Shown: one piece after another, positions 1-6,363 of the stretch
Position numbering within the stretch: the first letter of the stretch is position 1
Layout of the letters: each line of letters starts with the position of its first letter
Source: Palsa-1392 sp963819975
Lineage (GTDB): Bacteria; Verrucomicrobiota; Verrucomicrobiia; Chthoniobacterales; UBA10450
NCBI GenBank assembly: GCA_963819975.1
Contig: CAWFYE010000018.1
Span: forward strand, 1 to 64,000
DNA: 64,000 bases
Direction of reading: 5' to 3'
Translations under genes and position numbers: made by a program
Notes under the pieces: generated by a model
What the model saw: only the letters and a program-made list of their open reading frames with translations
What the model was told of the DNA's origin: nothing
Database searches by the model: none

Positions 1-367
1 GCAGACGATGGGAACCCATTCAATGCCAGGACGGAGCGCACGCTGAACGCGCCAAGACAATGAAAAGAACACGTAACATGGCGATATGATGAGGAGCTCC
101 GCTGCCAAGACATGCCAAGCAAAGCGCGATTTCGCGAAGTAGAACGCCAAAAATGCAAGGGCGCTCACCGGCGGCATAAGGCCAAAGAAACTCCTGTATG
201 TAAGGTGGCGAAGCAAACGACGGCGGAAGCACGCCCATGACAATGGATTCCGCGATATGCGGTTTTCGGAAGGGCCTTCGCCGACGGGGCGCCATAAGGT
301 CCCTCTTCCTGCTCTTGACGCCACATCTGGAACGTTTCCCGCAATCTTTGAACGAGTCCGTGATCAT
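1..367 (-). pseudogene. partial distal cassette gene, probable membrane protein, frame uncertain
   Basis: This is the cassette body to the left of attC1, cut by the window start. The longest frame with a start near the attC (ATG at 367, stop near 20) is Arg-rich at its beginning and does not look like a normal protein. A different minus-strand frame, from about position 210 to the window edge, reads as hydrophobic helices (for example SALAFLAFYFAKSRF) and stays open to base 1. The most likely reading is a small membrane protein broken by one or more frameshifts, or by base errors, as in neighbouring cassettes. No family is recognised. Confidence 0.35.
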
Positions 368-373
368 CTGAGC

Positions 374-496
374 ATCTAACGAGACGGAGCTGAGCTGCTG
401 CGAGCGAGGGCGCGCGGTGCGGCGGGTGAAGAAATGGAAGTAATGGAAAATGAGGTCGTACGCCGGCTCGCAGTCAGCTCGAGCGTCTGGTTAGGC
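374..496 (-). repeat. attC site 1 (cassette A)
   Basis: It starts with ATCTAAC and ends with GTTAGGC. The arms GAGCTGCTGCGAGC and GCTCGCAGTCAGCTC pair with one unpaired base in one arm, the extrahelical-base pattern of attC sites. The centre carries the GTCGTACGCC block shared by several attC sites of this array. Confidence 0.9.
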
Positions 497-868
497 CTTT
501 GGTGTCCACGTTCGAGAGCGCGCTTTTCGTCGTCGGTAATAACACTGATGTCGTCTCCGCTGAAATAGAGCAAGGGTCGCGCTGCCGACCAACCTTGCTT
601 TCCCGCAGGGCTGCTACGTCGTAGGTGTGGCGAGGACCTTCGACTGTAACGCGCGTAATGTGCTCGCCGAAGCCCCGAGTCATCAAGATGGATTCGCCGG
701 GTGCGAGGCTCCAATCGATGCGGCGACCACTGCTGTAGTCAATGAAGAGTCGCAAACGGCCGCTGGTGGCCATTGAGCAGGCCGATGTCGATGAGATTGA
801 AGCAGCGAGCAGTGCTCGGAATCAGGGCGACGATTGCGATAATCGTGAAAGTAGTCTCGCGCGCATAG
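497..868 (-). pseudogene. cassette A: decayed small gene with putative signal peptide
   Basis: The minus-strand body of cassette A has no continuous frame. A start codon at 866 lies just inside the attC2 core, but this frame stops after 14 codons. A second frame continues with a hydrophobic stretch (TIIAIVALIPSTARCF) resembling a signal peptide. A third frame, from 773 down to 474, reads MATSGRLRLFIDYSSGR and continues into attC1. Together these suggest one exported protein of roughly 110-120 residues interrupted by at least two frameshifts. A diverged second copy (A') at 5883-6264 shows the same order of segments and is also broken. No family is recognised. Sequence error is an alternative to genuine decay. 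Confidence 0.55.
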
Positions 869-992
869 ACCTAACGAGAACAAGGTGAGCGATGGCGGCT
901 GGGAGGGCGCGTGGCTTGCATAAAAAAGAATCTAGCTACTCGAAGCATGGAACACAAGGCCAGCCGCCATTCGCTCCACCGTCTGGTTAGGC
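869..992 (-). repeat. attC site 2 (cassette B)
   Basis: ACCTAAC to GTTAGGC, 124 bp. The arms GAGCGATGGCGGCTGG and CCAGCCGCCATTCGCTC pair with one extra A. The stem sequence differs from those of the other attC sites but is nearly identical to attC 10, the site of duplicate cassette B'. Confidence 0.92.
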
Positions 993-1412
993 CCGTCGAA
1001 TAACATCGCGGTAAGAATATCTCAAGACTCTGCCCAAGCAACAATGCCAGCAACAGTCCGAGATTCGACATGAATGCCAAAGTCCGTATGTCCCGCTCCC
1101 TCGAAAGGCGAAAGCGCTACCGATAACAAGGCCAATACCAAGCAAAGTAAATGTAAAGAAGAACTGAAGTGGATCTTCATGTGGATATAGCGGAAAACCA
1201 CCGCCGAAGGAGCCGGAATGCGAAAAACGGCTCCTTTCCAGCGCGACCATGCCGATGATGCAATACACGAACACGAGACCGAACTCCCATAGGCACCCTG
1301 CACGGGATGCGGGAAATAGGTGATTTAATAACCCGGGAGTCATCGACCAATAACCAACACAGATGCCCACGAGGATGCAGAAAACGTAAGCTGCGGCTCT
1401 AAGGAGGCGCAT
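987..1412 (-). pseudogene. cassette B: small polytopic membrane protein, frameshifted near the C-terminus
   Basis: ATG at 1412 lies 5 bases from the attC3 core. The frame reads MRLLRAAAYVFCILVGICV, then further hydrophobic segments, consistent with about four membrane helices and no recognised domain. About two thirds of the way through it shifts into a Cys/Arg-rich, non-hydrophobic tail and ends inside the attC2 core. Compared with B' (5320-5753), one T is missing near 1076. Restoring it would give a hydrophobic C-terminus (SNLGLLPALFLG in B') that ends before the attC. So B has an intact N-terminal part and B' an intact C-terminal part. A 125-base block (1077-1201) is identical to 5406-5530. 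Function unknown. Confidence 0.6.
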
Positions 1413-1416
1413 GAGG

Positions 1417-1539
1417 GTCTAACGAGACGGAGCTGAGCTGCTGCGAGCGAGGGCGCGCGTGGCAGCGGGTGAAGGGGTGGAAGTCATGAAAAACAGGGTC
1501 GTACGGCGGCTCGCAGTCAGCTCCAGCGATTGGTTAGGT
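1417..1539 (-). repeat. attC site 3 (cassette C)
   Basis: GTCTAAC to GTTAGGT, 123 bp. It has GAGCTGCTGCGAGC-type arms and the GGTCGTACGGCGG internal block, and is very similar to attC 9, the site of duplicate cassette C'. Confidence 0.9.
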
Positions 1540-2009
1540 CTGGGCGGCTTTCCAATGTATTTCCCGTAAATGAAATCTCAGCTTTCCCATCCCTGTCGAT
1601 ATTCGCTTCGACGACAGCCGTCTCTGAAAGCGCTTCGTAACGGAGCGTCTTAAACGTGTGAATCTTGCCCGGCTTGCCGTCTTTGTCTGGGTCGGCGCAT
1701 GTGGTGCCCGGATCGACGACATAGGTCGCCTCGCCAAGCGCAGATATCACGTCGCCTTCAGTCTTAATGTCTTTAATCAGCTTGTGGAGGCGAAAGCCTT
1801 TCGGACGAGACGTCTGCAAACATCTGTCCACGGAGTGAATCTGCACGTTCAGCGCAGAATGGGCAGTGGTAAATTCGCAACGAGTGGCCGTGTGGCGTTT
1901 TCAGGTTGTATTCGTTGAGTTCGCGGATCAACTGGATCGGATTGTCCGGGTCGTGCGCAGCGCGTTCGAGCCAACGACAGTCGCAAAATGGCAAGTCATC
2001 GCGTGGCAT
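1540..2009 (-). pseudogene. cassette C: frameshifted gene of unknown function with Cys motif
   Basis: The upstream frame starts at 2009 (MPRDDLPFCDCRWLERA) and includes a CPFC pair. It shifts near 1830-1850 into a second frame that carries DIKTEGDVISALGEATYVVD and runs on into attC3. The two pieces together would make a protein of about 160 residues with an N-terminal cysteine cluster (possibly metal-binding) and a C-terminal beta-rich part. The duplicate copy C' at 4693-5195 keeps the same segments with additional indels. No family is recognised. It could be genuine decay or base-calling error in a repeated region. Confidence 0.55.
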
Positions 2010-2018
2010 GCTAATGAG

Positions 2019-2142
2019 ACCTAACGAGACAGAAGTGAGCTGCCGCCACCGAGAGCGAGCGGTGCTCGGAGTGAAGAGGTTCTAGTCATCTGAAAACGAG
2101 GTCGTACGCCGGGTGGCGGTCAGCTCCACTGATTGGTTAGAT
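2019..2142 (-). repeat. attC site 4 (cassette D)
   Basis: ACCTAAC to GTTAGAT. The arms GAGCTGCCGCCACC and GGTGGCGGTCAGCTC pair with one extrahelical base. Confidence 0.9.
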
Positions 2143-2171
2143 GCGACGGTGATCACGCGTACTGTATTGCA

Positions 2172-2537
2172 TCAGTGTTCTAAATAGAGGACTGCCGCGG
2201 TCTGCCGCGAAATAGCAATCGCGAAGGACGCGCCGAGGGCCGCAGGCGGCGCTCCGCAGACCCACCAAATGTTCTGGTCTTCTGTCACCGAATAGGGTTT
2301 CTGCACCGTGATGTTCTTCTCGCCATAGAGGCGGAACAATATCACTTCGGCAACTTTGATCGCCGTCTCTTTATCGGGCACTAGCCCCTCTTTCGGCAGA
2401 GGCACTCGTACGTCTAAACCGAGCGGCGTCATCTTGCCTGAAGGCACATGCGGAAGCTTGGGAGGCGACGGCGCTTCGGCGAATGCGATTACCACGGAAA
2501 ACGAAATCAGCACAAACACGGCGGGAGACGTCTTCAT
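2172..2537 (-). CDS. cassette D: exported NTF2-fold immunity-like protein
   Basis: 121 residues. The ATG at 2537 lies 4 bases inside the attC5 core; a TTG at 2555 would start within the attC and is less likely. Residues 1-20 (MKTSPAVFVLISFSVVIAF) form a signal peptide. The mature part has VPDKETAIKVAEVILFRLYG, then an IWWVCG strand and an end rich in small and hydrophobic residues. This matches the pattern of the NTF2-fold immunity protein family (Imm-NTF2-2), known from polymorphic-toxin loci and from many single exported proteins. No toxin gene is adjacent, so if it is an immunity protein it is an orphan carried as a cassette. The family call rests on motif memory, not alignment. Confidence 0.6.
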   Translation of the reverse strand: MKTSPAVFVLISFSVVIAFAEAPSPPKLPHVPSGKMTPLGLDVRVPLPKEGLVPDKETAIKVAEVILFRLYGEKNITVQKPYSVTEDQNIWWVCGAPPAALGASFAIAISRQTAAVLYLEH

Positions 2538-2540
2538 AGC

Positions 2541-2662
2541 ATCTAACGAGAACAAGATGAGCTGCTGCGAGCGAGAGCGTGCATGGCGCGGAGAAAAAGA
2601 TTGAGGCCATGGAAAACAAGGTCGTACGCCGGCTCGCAGTCAGCTCCATCGCCCGGTTAGGT
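2541..2662 (-). repeat. attC site 5 (cassette E)
   Basis: ATCTAAC to GTTAGGT, 122 bp. The arms GAGCTGCTGCGAGC and GCTCGCAGTCAGCTC pair with one extra A. Confidence 0.92.
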
Positions 2663-2688
2663 CTTCGGTATGCCAGCACTATCGGCCC

Positions 2689-3216
2689 TCAGGTCTTGTT
2701 TGCATGGGTGAGCTCGAACAAATCGAGAAGACTTTGCCGCGGCTCAAACTCCGCATCCTGCGATAAAGGCGCTTCTGTAGTGAGGATGAAGACCGTCTCG
2801 TCGTGCAAGATGACTCGGCAAAATGTCACGACCGACGAAGACGAGGTCTTTAGCTCAATTCCTGGTAGCCCGGCCGCATCGCTCCGCTTCATGTAAATGC
2901 GGTGGAACCCTGGTGGCTGTGTCGTAGTGAGAGAGGTCACGACCGACCGTGCGTCGGTGATGCTGCCATAAACCGATTTCGTGATGAGAAATATAACACC
3001 CGGCGCGGGCTTGCCGCCGACGACGAACGACTGCACAGGGCGGTGAACTGCCAATGAGCTGATTGCCGAATTCGGAGGCAGCTCGGCAAACGGCTTCGGC
3101 AGCACTACCGAAAAGCCACCGATTGAGGACGTGCGCTCGAACTGGAAATCGAACGCCGAGGCGTGCATCGATCCGACCAAACTAAGTGCTGCAATGAAAA
3201 ATGAGGCGGGGCGCAT
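2689..3216 (-). CDS. cassette E: exported protein of unknown function
   Basis: 175 residues. The ATG at 3216 lies just after the attC6 core; the upstream TTG at 3234 lies inside the attC and is not preferred. The N-terminus MRPASFFIAALSLVGSMHAS is a clear Sec signal peptide with likely cleavage after ASA. The mature chain is mixed alpha/beta with a GFSVVLPKPFAELP segment and no cysteine cluster. No domain is recognised. The frame is uninterrupted, in contrast to the duplicated cassettes A-C, and ends 26 bases before the attC5 core. Confidence 0.65.
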   Translation of the reverse strand: MRPASFFIAALSLVGSMHASAFDFQFERTSSIGGFSVVLPKPFAELPPNSAISSLAVHRPVQSFVVGGKPAPGVIFLITKSVYGSITDARSVVTSLTTTQPPGFHRIYMKRSDAAGLPGIELKTSSSSVVTFCRVILHDETVFILTTEAPLSQDAEFEPRQSLLDLFELTHANKT

Positions 3217-3219
3217 GAG

Positions 3220-3342
3220 ACCTAACGAGAACAAGATGAGCTGCCGAGACCGGGAGCGCGCTCGGCGGCGGGTAAAAGGGTGGAACCCATGTAAAACGAG
3301 GTCGTACGCCGGGTCTCGATCAGCTCGATCGATTGGTTAGAC
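3220..3342 (-). repeat. attC site 6 (cassette F)
   Basis: ACCTAAC to GTTAGAC, 123 bp. The arms GAGCTGCCGAGACC and GGTCTCGATCAGCTC pair imperfectly. Confidence 0.88.
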
Positions 3343-3636
3343 GGTTGGCGTGGCTGCATGAGAACGTCTGTTTAAAACTGCTCCGACAATATAGCCGACG
3401 CAAGCCCATCCAACGGCGTTTACAACAAAAAGCCGGATCGCGTGCATCAGGAGGAAGCGAGGATCGGCGCCCAGGAGAAGCGACGGCCATGATGCTATGT
3501 AAACAACGGCAGCACAAAAGACGCTGGCGTGTGCGCGGCCCGACTCTGCAACAACGGCGACAAACGCAGCGATGGTCATGGCTACTGACACCACGGCGAA
3601 TGCAATCGCGAAACGAAGAGCCTTCTTGGAGAACAT
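3337..3636 (-). CDS. cassette F: small membrane protein
   Basis: 99 residues, with ATG at 3636, 9 bases before the attC7 core. The sequence begins MFSKKALRFAIAFAVVSVAM and contains three hydrophobic segments (about residues 8-28, 38-56 and 66-88), so it is probably an inner-membrane protein with three helices. Its stop codon TAA is supplied by the attC6 core (TTA of GGTTAGAC on the plus strand), so the gene ends exactly inside the recombination core. No family is recognised. Confidence 0.55.
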   Translation of the reverse strand: MFSKKALRFAIAFAVVSVAMTIAAFVAVVAESGRAHASVFCAAVVYIASWPSLLLGADPRFLLMHAIRLFVVNAVGWACVGYIVGAVLNRRSHAATPTV

Positions 3637-3644
3637 CCGTTACC

Positions 3645-3767
3645 GTCTAACGAGACACAAGATCAGCGACCGCTGGCGAGGGCGCGTGTGGCTGCGGGTT
3701 GAATGTGGAAGTCATCGAAAGCTAGAACGCGGAGCGGCCAGCGGTTCGCTGGATCGCCTGGTTAGAT
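3645..3767 (-). repeat. attC site 7 (cassette G)
   Basis: GTCTAAC to GTTAGAT. The arms CAGCGACCGCTGGC and GCCAGCGGTTCGCTG pair with one extra base. The centre differs from the GTCGTACGCC type. Confidence 0.9.
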
Positions 3768-4152
3768 GAACGTCCGTGTCAGCGGTGTCTTCGCCTTGGA
3801 TGTAGACAAGCTCGGTGTCCGTGAGCCTAATGATCCTGTCGCGATACGGATGTGTCACCTTATGCCCCTTCCTGCGAGAAGTGAATTCCCAGACTAGCGA
3901 ATGGCCGTCGAGGCGCCAACGACCAGTTGCGTCGGGAGCTCGCCCACGTGGCGTCCAGATAAACCTGTGATCGGCGGTGAGCGTGAGATCGACCATCTGC
4001 TTGGAATGTGAGCGCTTGATAGTCACTCCGTCATCAACGCTCGTTTGTGTCGCTGGCATCGTCCACGTGCCGACTAACTGGTGCTCCGCGGGTAACGTGC
4101 TACAGGCGCTCAGTAAAGCCGGAAGTGCCAGCGACGCGACAAGCCGGTTCAT
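3712..4152 (-). CDS. cassette G: lipoprotein of unknown function
   Basis: 146 residues from the ATG at 4152, 2 bases from the attC8 core. The N-terminus MNRLVASLALPALLSACSTL carries a lipobox (LLSAC), so it is a predicted lipoprotein. The mature part is beta-rich with GTWTMP, FIWTPRG and GRWRLDGHSLVWEF segments, resembling lipocalin-like or META-like small outer-membrane lipoproteins, though no family can be named with confidence. The last 18 or so residues (HLTRRSSEPLAAPRSSFR) are encoded by attC7 rather than by the cassette body. Confidence 0.6.
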   Translation of the reverse strand: MNRLVASLALPALLSACSTLPAEHQLVGTWTMPATQTSVDDGVTIKRSHSKQMVDLTLTADHRFIWTPRGRAPDATGRWRLDGHSLVWEFTSRRKGHKVTHPYRDRIIRLTDTELVYIQGEDTADTDVHLTRRSSEPLAAPRSSFR

Positions 4153-4258
4153 CTAACGAGAACAAGATGAGCCACCGCGCGAATTACGAGGGGCGTTCAT
4201 AAGCAGGAAAATCTTGGCATAAGGACGGTCCGCGGTTGGCTCCATCGCCCGGTTAGAT
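4151..4258 (-). repeat. attC site 8 (cassette H)
   Basis: ATCTAAC to GTTAGAT, 108 bp, the shortest of the array. The arms GAGCCACCGCG and CGCGGTTGGCTC pair with one extra base. Confidence 0.88.
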
Positions 4259-4261
4259 GTT

Positions 4262-4570
4262 TCAGTATCCATGGTCCCAGTAATCTTTGTCCTGAAAATC
4301 CGAGACAGTTCCGTCGGACGCCTTGTAGAATCCGTCAGCGGTGACCTGCGACCAACCAAGAAAGCGCTTCCGGCGGGCTTCCACAATGACGGCAAGCTTC
4401 TCCTCGTGTGCCCGCGCCCATGTCGTCTTTTCCATCCGAGTGTGATCGATCTCGATCTGCTCTGTCAGCGGTGCCTCGACAAACCTCCGAAGGTGATCGA
4501 GCGGCTGGTTTCGGAGGGCTCTGGTGTCCTGCAAGAGCTGTGCATGAGCTTCATTGAACGCCGTCTTCAC
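4262..4570 (-). CDS. cassette H: small soluble protein of unknown function
   Basis: 102 residues from the ATG at 4570, directly at the attC9 core. It begins MKTAFNEAHAQLLQDTRALR and is mostly helical and charged, with no signal peptide or membrane segment. It ends DFQDKDYWDHGY next to the attC8 core. The frame is intact. No domain or motif is recognised. Confidence 0.55.
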   Translation of the reverse strand: MKTAFNEAHAQLLQDTRALRNQPLDHLRRFVEAPLTEQIEIDHTRMEKTTWARAHEEKLAVIVEARRKRFLGWSQVTADGFYKASDGTVSDFQDKDYWDHGY

Positions 4571-4692
4571 ATCTAACGAGACGAAGATGAGCTGCTGCGA
4601 GCGAGGGCGCGCGTGGCAGCGGGTGAAGGGTGGAAGTCATGAAAAACAGGGTCGTACGGCGGCTCGCGGTCAGCTCCAGCGATTGGTTAGGT
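4571..4692 (-). repeat. attC site 9 (cassette C')
   Basis: ATCTAAC to GTTAGGT, 122 bp. Almost the same sequence as attC 3. Confidence 0.9.
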
Positions 4693-5195
4693 CTTGGGCG
4701 GTTTCCGATGAATTTCACCGTAGAAGAATCATCGGCTTGTCGCCGAGTCCCTGTCGATATTACGCTTCGACGACCAGCTCGGTATCTGAAAGCGCTTCGT
4801 AACGGAGCATCTGTAAACGTGTGAATCTTGCCCGGCTTCCGTCTTTGTCTGTGGTCAGCCATGTGGTGCTACCGGATCGATCGACATAGGTCGCCTCGCC
4901 AAGCGCAGATATCACGTCGCCTTCAGTCTTAATGTCTGCTAAACAGCTTGTGGAGGCGAATAGCCTCTGCGGACGATGACGTCTGCAAAGCATCTGTCCA
5001 CGCGAGTGAATCTGGCGCACGTCCAGCGCATGAATGGGCAGTGGTAAATTCGCAACGAACTGGCCGTGTGGCGTTTTCGGTTGTATTCGTTGGAGTCGGG
5101 ATCGAACTCGATCGGATAGTCCGGGTCGTGCGCAGCGCGTTCTGAGCCAACGAGCAGTCGCAAACGTGGCAAGCATCGCGTGGCATGCTAGTGAG
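4693..5195 (-). pseudogene. cassette C': duplicate of cassette C, multiply frameshifted
   Basis: Aligns along its whole length with 1540-2018, including a stretch of about 55 identical bases (around 4882-4937 against 1717-1772), but differs by many single-base insertions, deletions and substitutions. The recognisable peptide pieces (SERAAHDPDYPIEFDPDSNEYN; DIKTEGDVISALGEATYV; LRYEALSDTE) lie in different frames, so no full protein can be made. Its attC (site 9) is likewise a near copy of attC 3. Confidence 0.7.
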
Positions 5196-5319
5196 ACCTA
5201 ACGAGAACAAGGTGAGCGATGGCGGCTGGGAGGGCGCGTGGCCTGCATAAAAAAGAATCTACCTATTCGAAGCATGGAACACAAGGCCAGCCGCCATTCG
5301 CTCCACCGTCTGGTTAGGC
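5196..5319 (-). repeat. attC site 10 (cassette B')
   Basis: ACCTAAC to GTTAGGC, 124 bp. Nearly identical to attC 2, with only a few substitutions. Confidence 0.92.
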
Positions 5320-5753
5320 CCGTCGAATAACATCGCGGTTTAGAATGTATCCAAGGCTCTGCCCAAGAACAATGCCGGCAACAGTCCGAGATTCGACATG
5401 AATGTCCAAAGTCCGTATGTCCCGCTCCCTCGAAAGGCGAAAGCGCTACCGATAACAAGGCCAATACCAAGCAAAGTAAATGTAAAGAAGAACTGAAGTG
5501 GATCTTCATGTGGATATAGCGGAAAACCACGGCCGAAGGGACGGAATGCGAAAAACGGCTGCCTTTCCAGCGCGCGTAATCAGCGCCGATGAGTGCAAAG
5601 ACGAACACGAGACGCGAACTCCCATAGGCAACCCTGACACGGGATGCGGGAGATCGGCGATTGAAAAAGCCCGGGAGTCATCTGACCAATAACCAACACA
5701 GCATGCCGCACGAGGATGCAGAAAACGTAAGCTGCGGCTCAAAGGAGGCGCAT
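5320..5753 (-). pseudogene. cassette B': duplicate of cassette B, early stop and frameshifts
   Basis: The start ATG at 5753 is followed at codon 5 by TGA, where copy B has AGA (MRLL then stop instead of MRLLRAAAYV). Further single-base insertions break the first half. The second half is intact and, unlike in B, ends in a hydrophobic segment (TFMSNLGLLPALFLG) with its own TAA before the attC. 5406-5530 is identical to 1077-1201. The comparison implies that the ancestral cassette coded for a membrane protein of about 140 residues. Confidence 0.75.
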
Positions 5754-5759
5754 GAGGTC

Positions 5760-5882
5760 ATCTAACGAGAACAAGATGAGCTGCTACGAGCGGGGGCGCG
5801 CGCGGCAGCGGGTGAAGGGGTAGAAGTCATGGAAAACGAGGTCGTACGCCGGCTCGCAGTCAGCTCCATCGCCTGGTTAGAT
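5760..5882 (-). repeat. attC site 11 (cassette A')
   Basis: ATCTAAC to GTTAGAT, 123 bp, with GAGCTGCTACGAGC and GCTCGCAGTCAGCTC arms. It is the attC site of the first cassette after attI. Confidence 0.9.
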
Positions 5883-6264
5883 GTCTTTGGTGGTCCACGC
5901 ATCAGAGCGCGCTATCGTGCCGGAATGACACTGATGCGTCTACCGCTGAAAGAGAACCAAAGGTCGCGCCGCGCGACCGCAACCATGCATTCCGCAGCGC
6001 GCAACGTCTGGTGTCGCTGTACCGACGACTGCAACGCCGCAATGTGCGTCGCCGACCAGCCGGCGAGTCGTCAAGATAGCTTCGGCGGGTGCAGAATGGC
6101 TCCAATCGGTGCGACCACCACTGCGCTGCTTCCGATGCAGAAGTCGCGAATCGGCCGAGTGATGCCAGTGAATCACGCCGATGTCGAGAGCGTCGAAGCA
6201 TGCGAGCGAGCTGCTACCGGAATCAGGCGATGATTGCGATAATCATGCAAGTACGTCGCATAGC
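5883..6264 (-). pseudogene. cassette A': first cassette after attI, diverged duplicate of cassette A
   Basis: Aligns with 497-868 but with many indels and substitutions. Shared markers include GTCCACG near the attC, CGATTGGAGC, the segment coding TDWSHSAPAEAILTTR (IDWSLAPGESILMTR in A), and GATTGCGATAATC near the start. No frame is open from the start codon near 6258 to the attC; the longest piece (6176 to 5940) lacks a proper beginning. It is the most diverged of the three duplicated pairs. As the attI-proximal cassette it would be the best expressed of the array if a cassette promoter exists. Confidence 0.6.
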
Positions 6265-6271
6265 ATCTAAC
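6265..6271 (-). other. attI: attI-type recombination core
   Basis: ATCTAAC (GTTAGAT on the minus strand) marks the boundary between the first cassette and the intI leader. To its right the sequence no longer resembles an attC: there is no second core and no long stem before intI. This is the expected position of the attI insertion point. The extent of the flanking integrase-binding sites cannot be set by eye. Confidence 0.75.
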
Positions 6272-6290
6272 GAGTATTCGGTCTGAAAAA

Positions 6291-6323
6291 TCTGCCTTGT
6301 AAGGCAGATAAAATCTGTATAAT
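6291..6323 (+). promoter_or_regulatory. intI promoter with overlapping 18-bp palindrome
   Basis: A perfect TATAAT (6318-6323) and a TTGTAA (6297-6302) separated by 15 bp form a candidate promoter for intI, about 40 bp upstream of its ATG. The -35 element lies inside TCTGCCTTGTAAGGCAGA (6291-6308), a palindrome with 8-base arms and a 2-base centre, a good candidate operator. It does not match the classical CTGT-N8-ACAG or GAAC-N4-GTTC LexA boxes, so the regulator is unknown. Confidence 0.55.
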
Positions 6324-6363
6324 CCGCTTGCTTCCGGGGCTGCCGCCTTTTATACCGGGGTCC

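Larger units (their letters stand above)
1..6271 (-). mobile_element. chromosomal integron cassette array (11 attC sites visible, continues past left edge)
   Basis: Eleven imperfect palindromes of 108-124 bp each begin (plus-strand view) with RYCTAACGAG and end with GGTTAGRY, the R''/R' core pattern of integron attC sites. They separate stretches of about 300-560 bp that each carry one minus-strand reading frame starting a few bases inside the attC core. The array lies directly upstream of, and is oriented opposite to, an integron integrase gene at 6364-7353, the classical intI-attI-cassettes layout. The cassette nearest the integrase ends at the attI-type core 6265-6271. Cassettes A, B and C are present twice. 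Nothing in the array resembles an antibiotic-resistance gene. The last visible cassette is cut by the window edge, so the array is longer than seen. Confidence 0.93.

Noticed and set aside
2555..3234. TTG starts of cassette genes inside the attC (giving MFSL... leaders)
   Set aside because: The MFSL peptide is just the translated attC core; ATG codons with signal peptides follow at once in the cassette body.
374..6271. Mirrored cassette order explained by one inversion or block duplication
   Set aside because: All genes and attC sites keep the same orientation, so an inversion is excluded; a block duplication would not reverse the order.
6328..6363. TTG start of intI 12 codons upstream of the chosen ATG
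   Set aside because: The TTG lies only 5 bases after a perfect TATAAT, so it would be at the transcript start. Integron integrases usually begin shortly before the LLDxVRDxxR segment, which the ATG at 6364 does.
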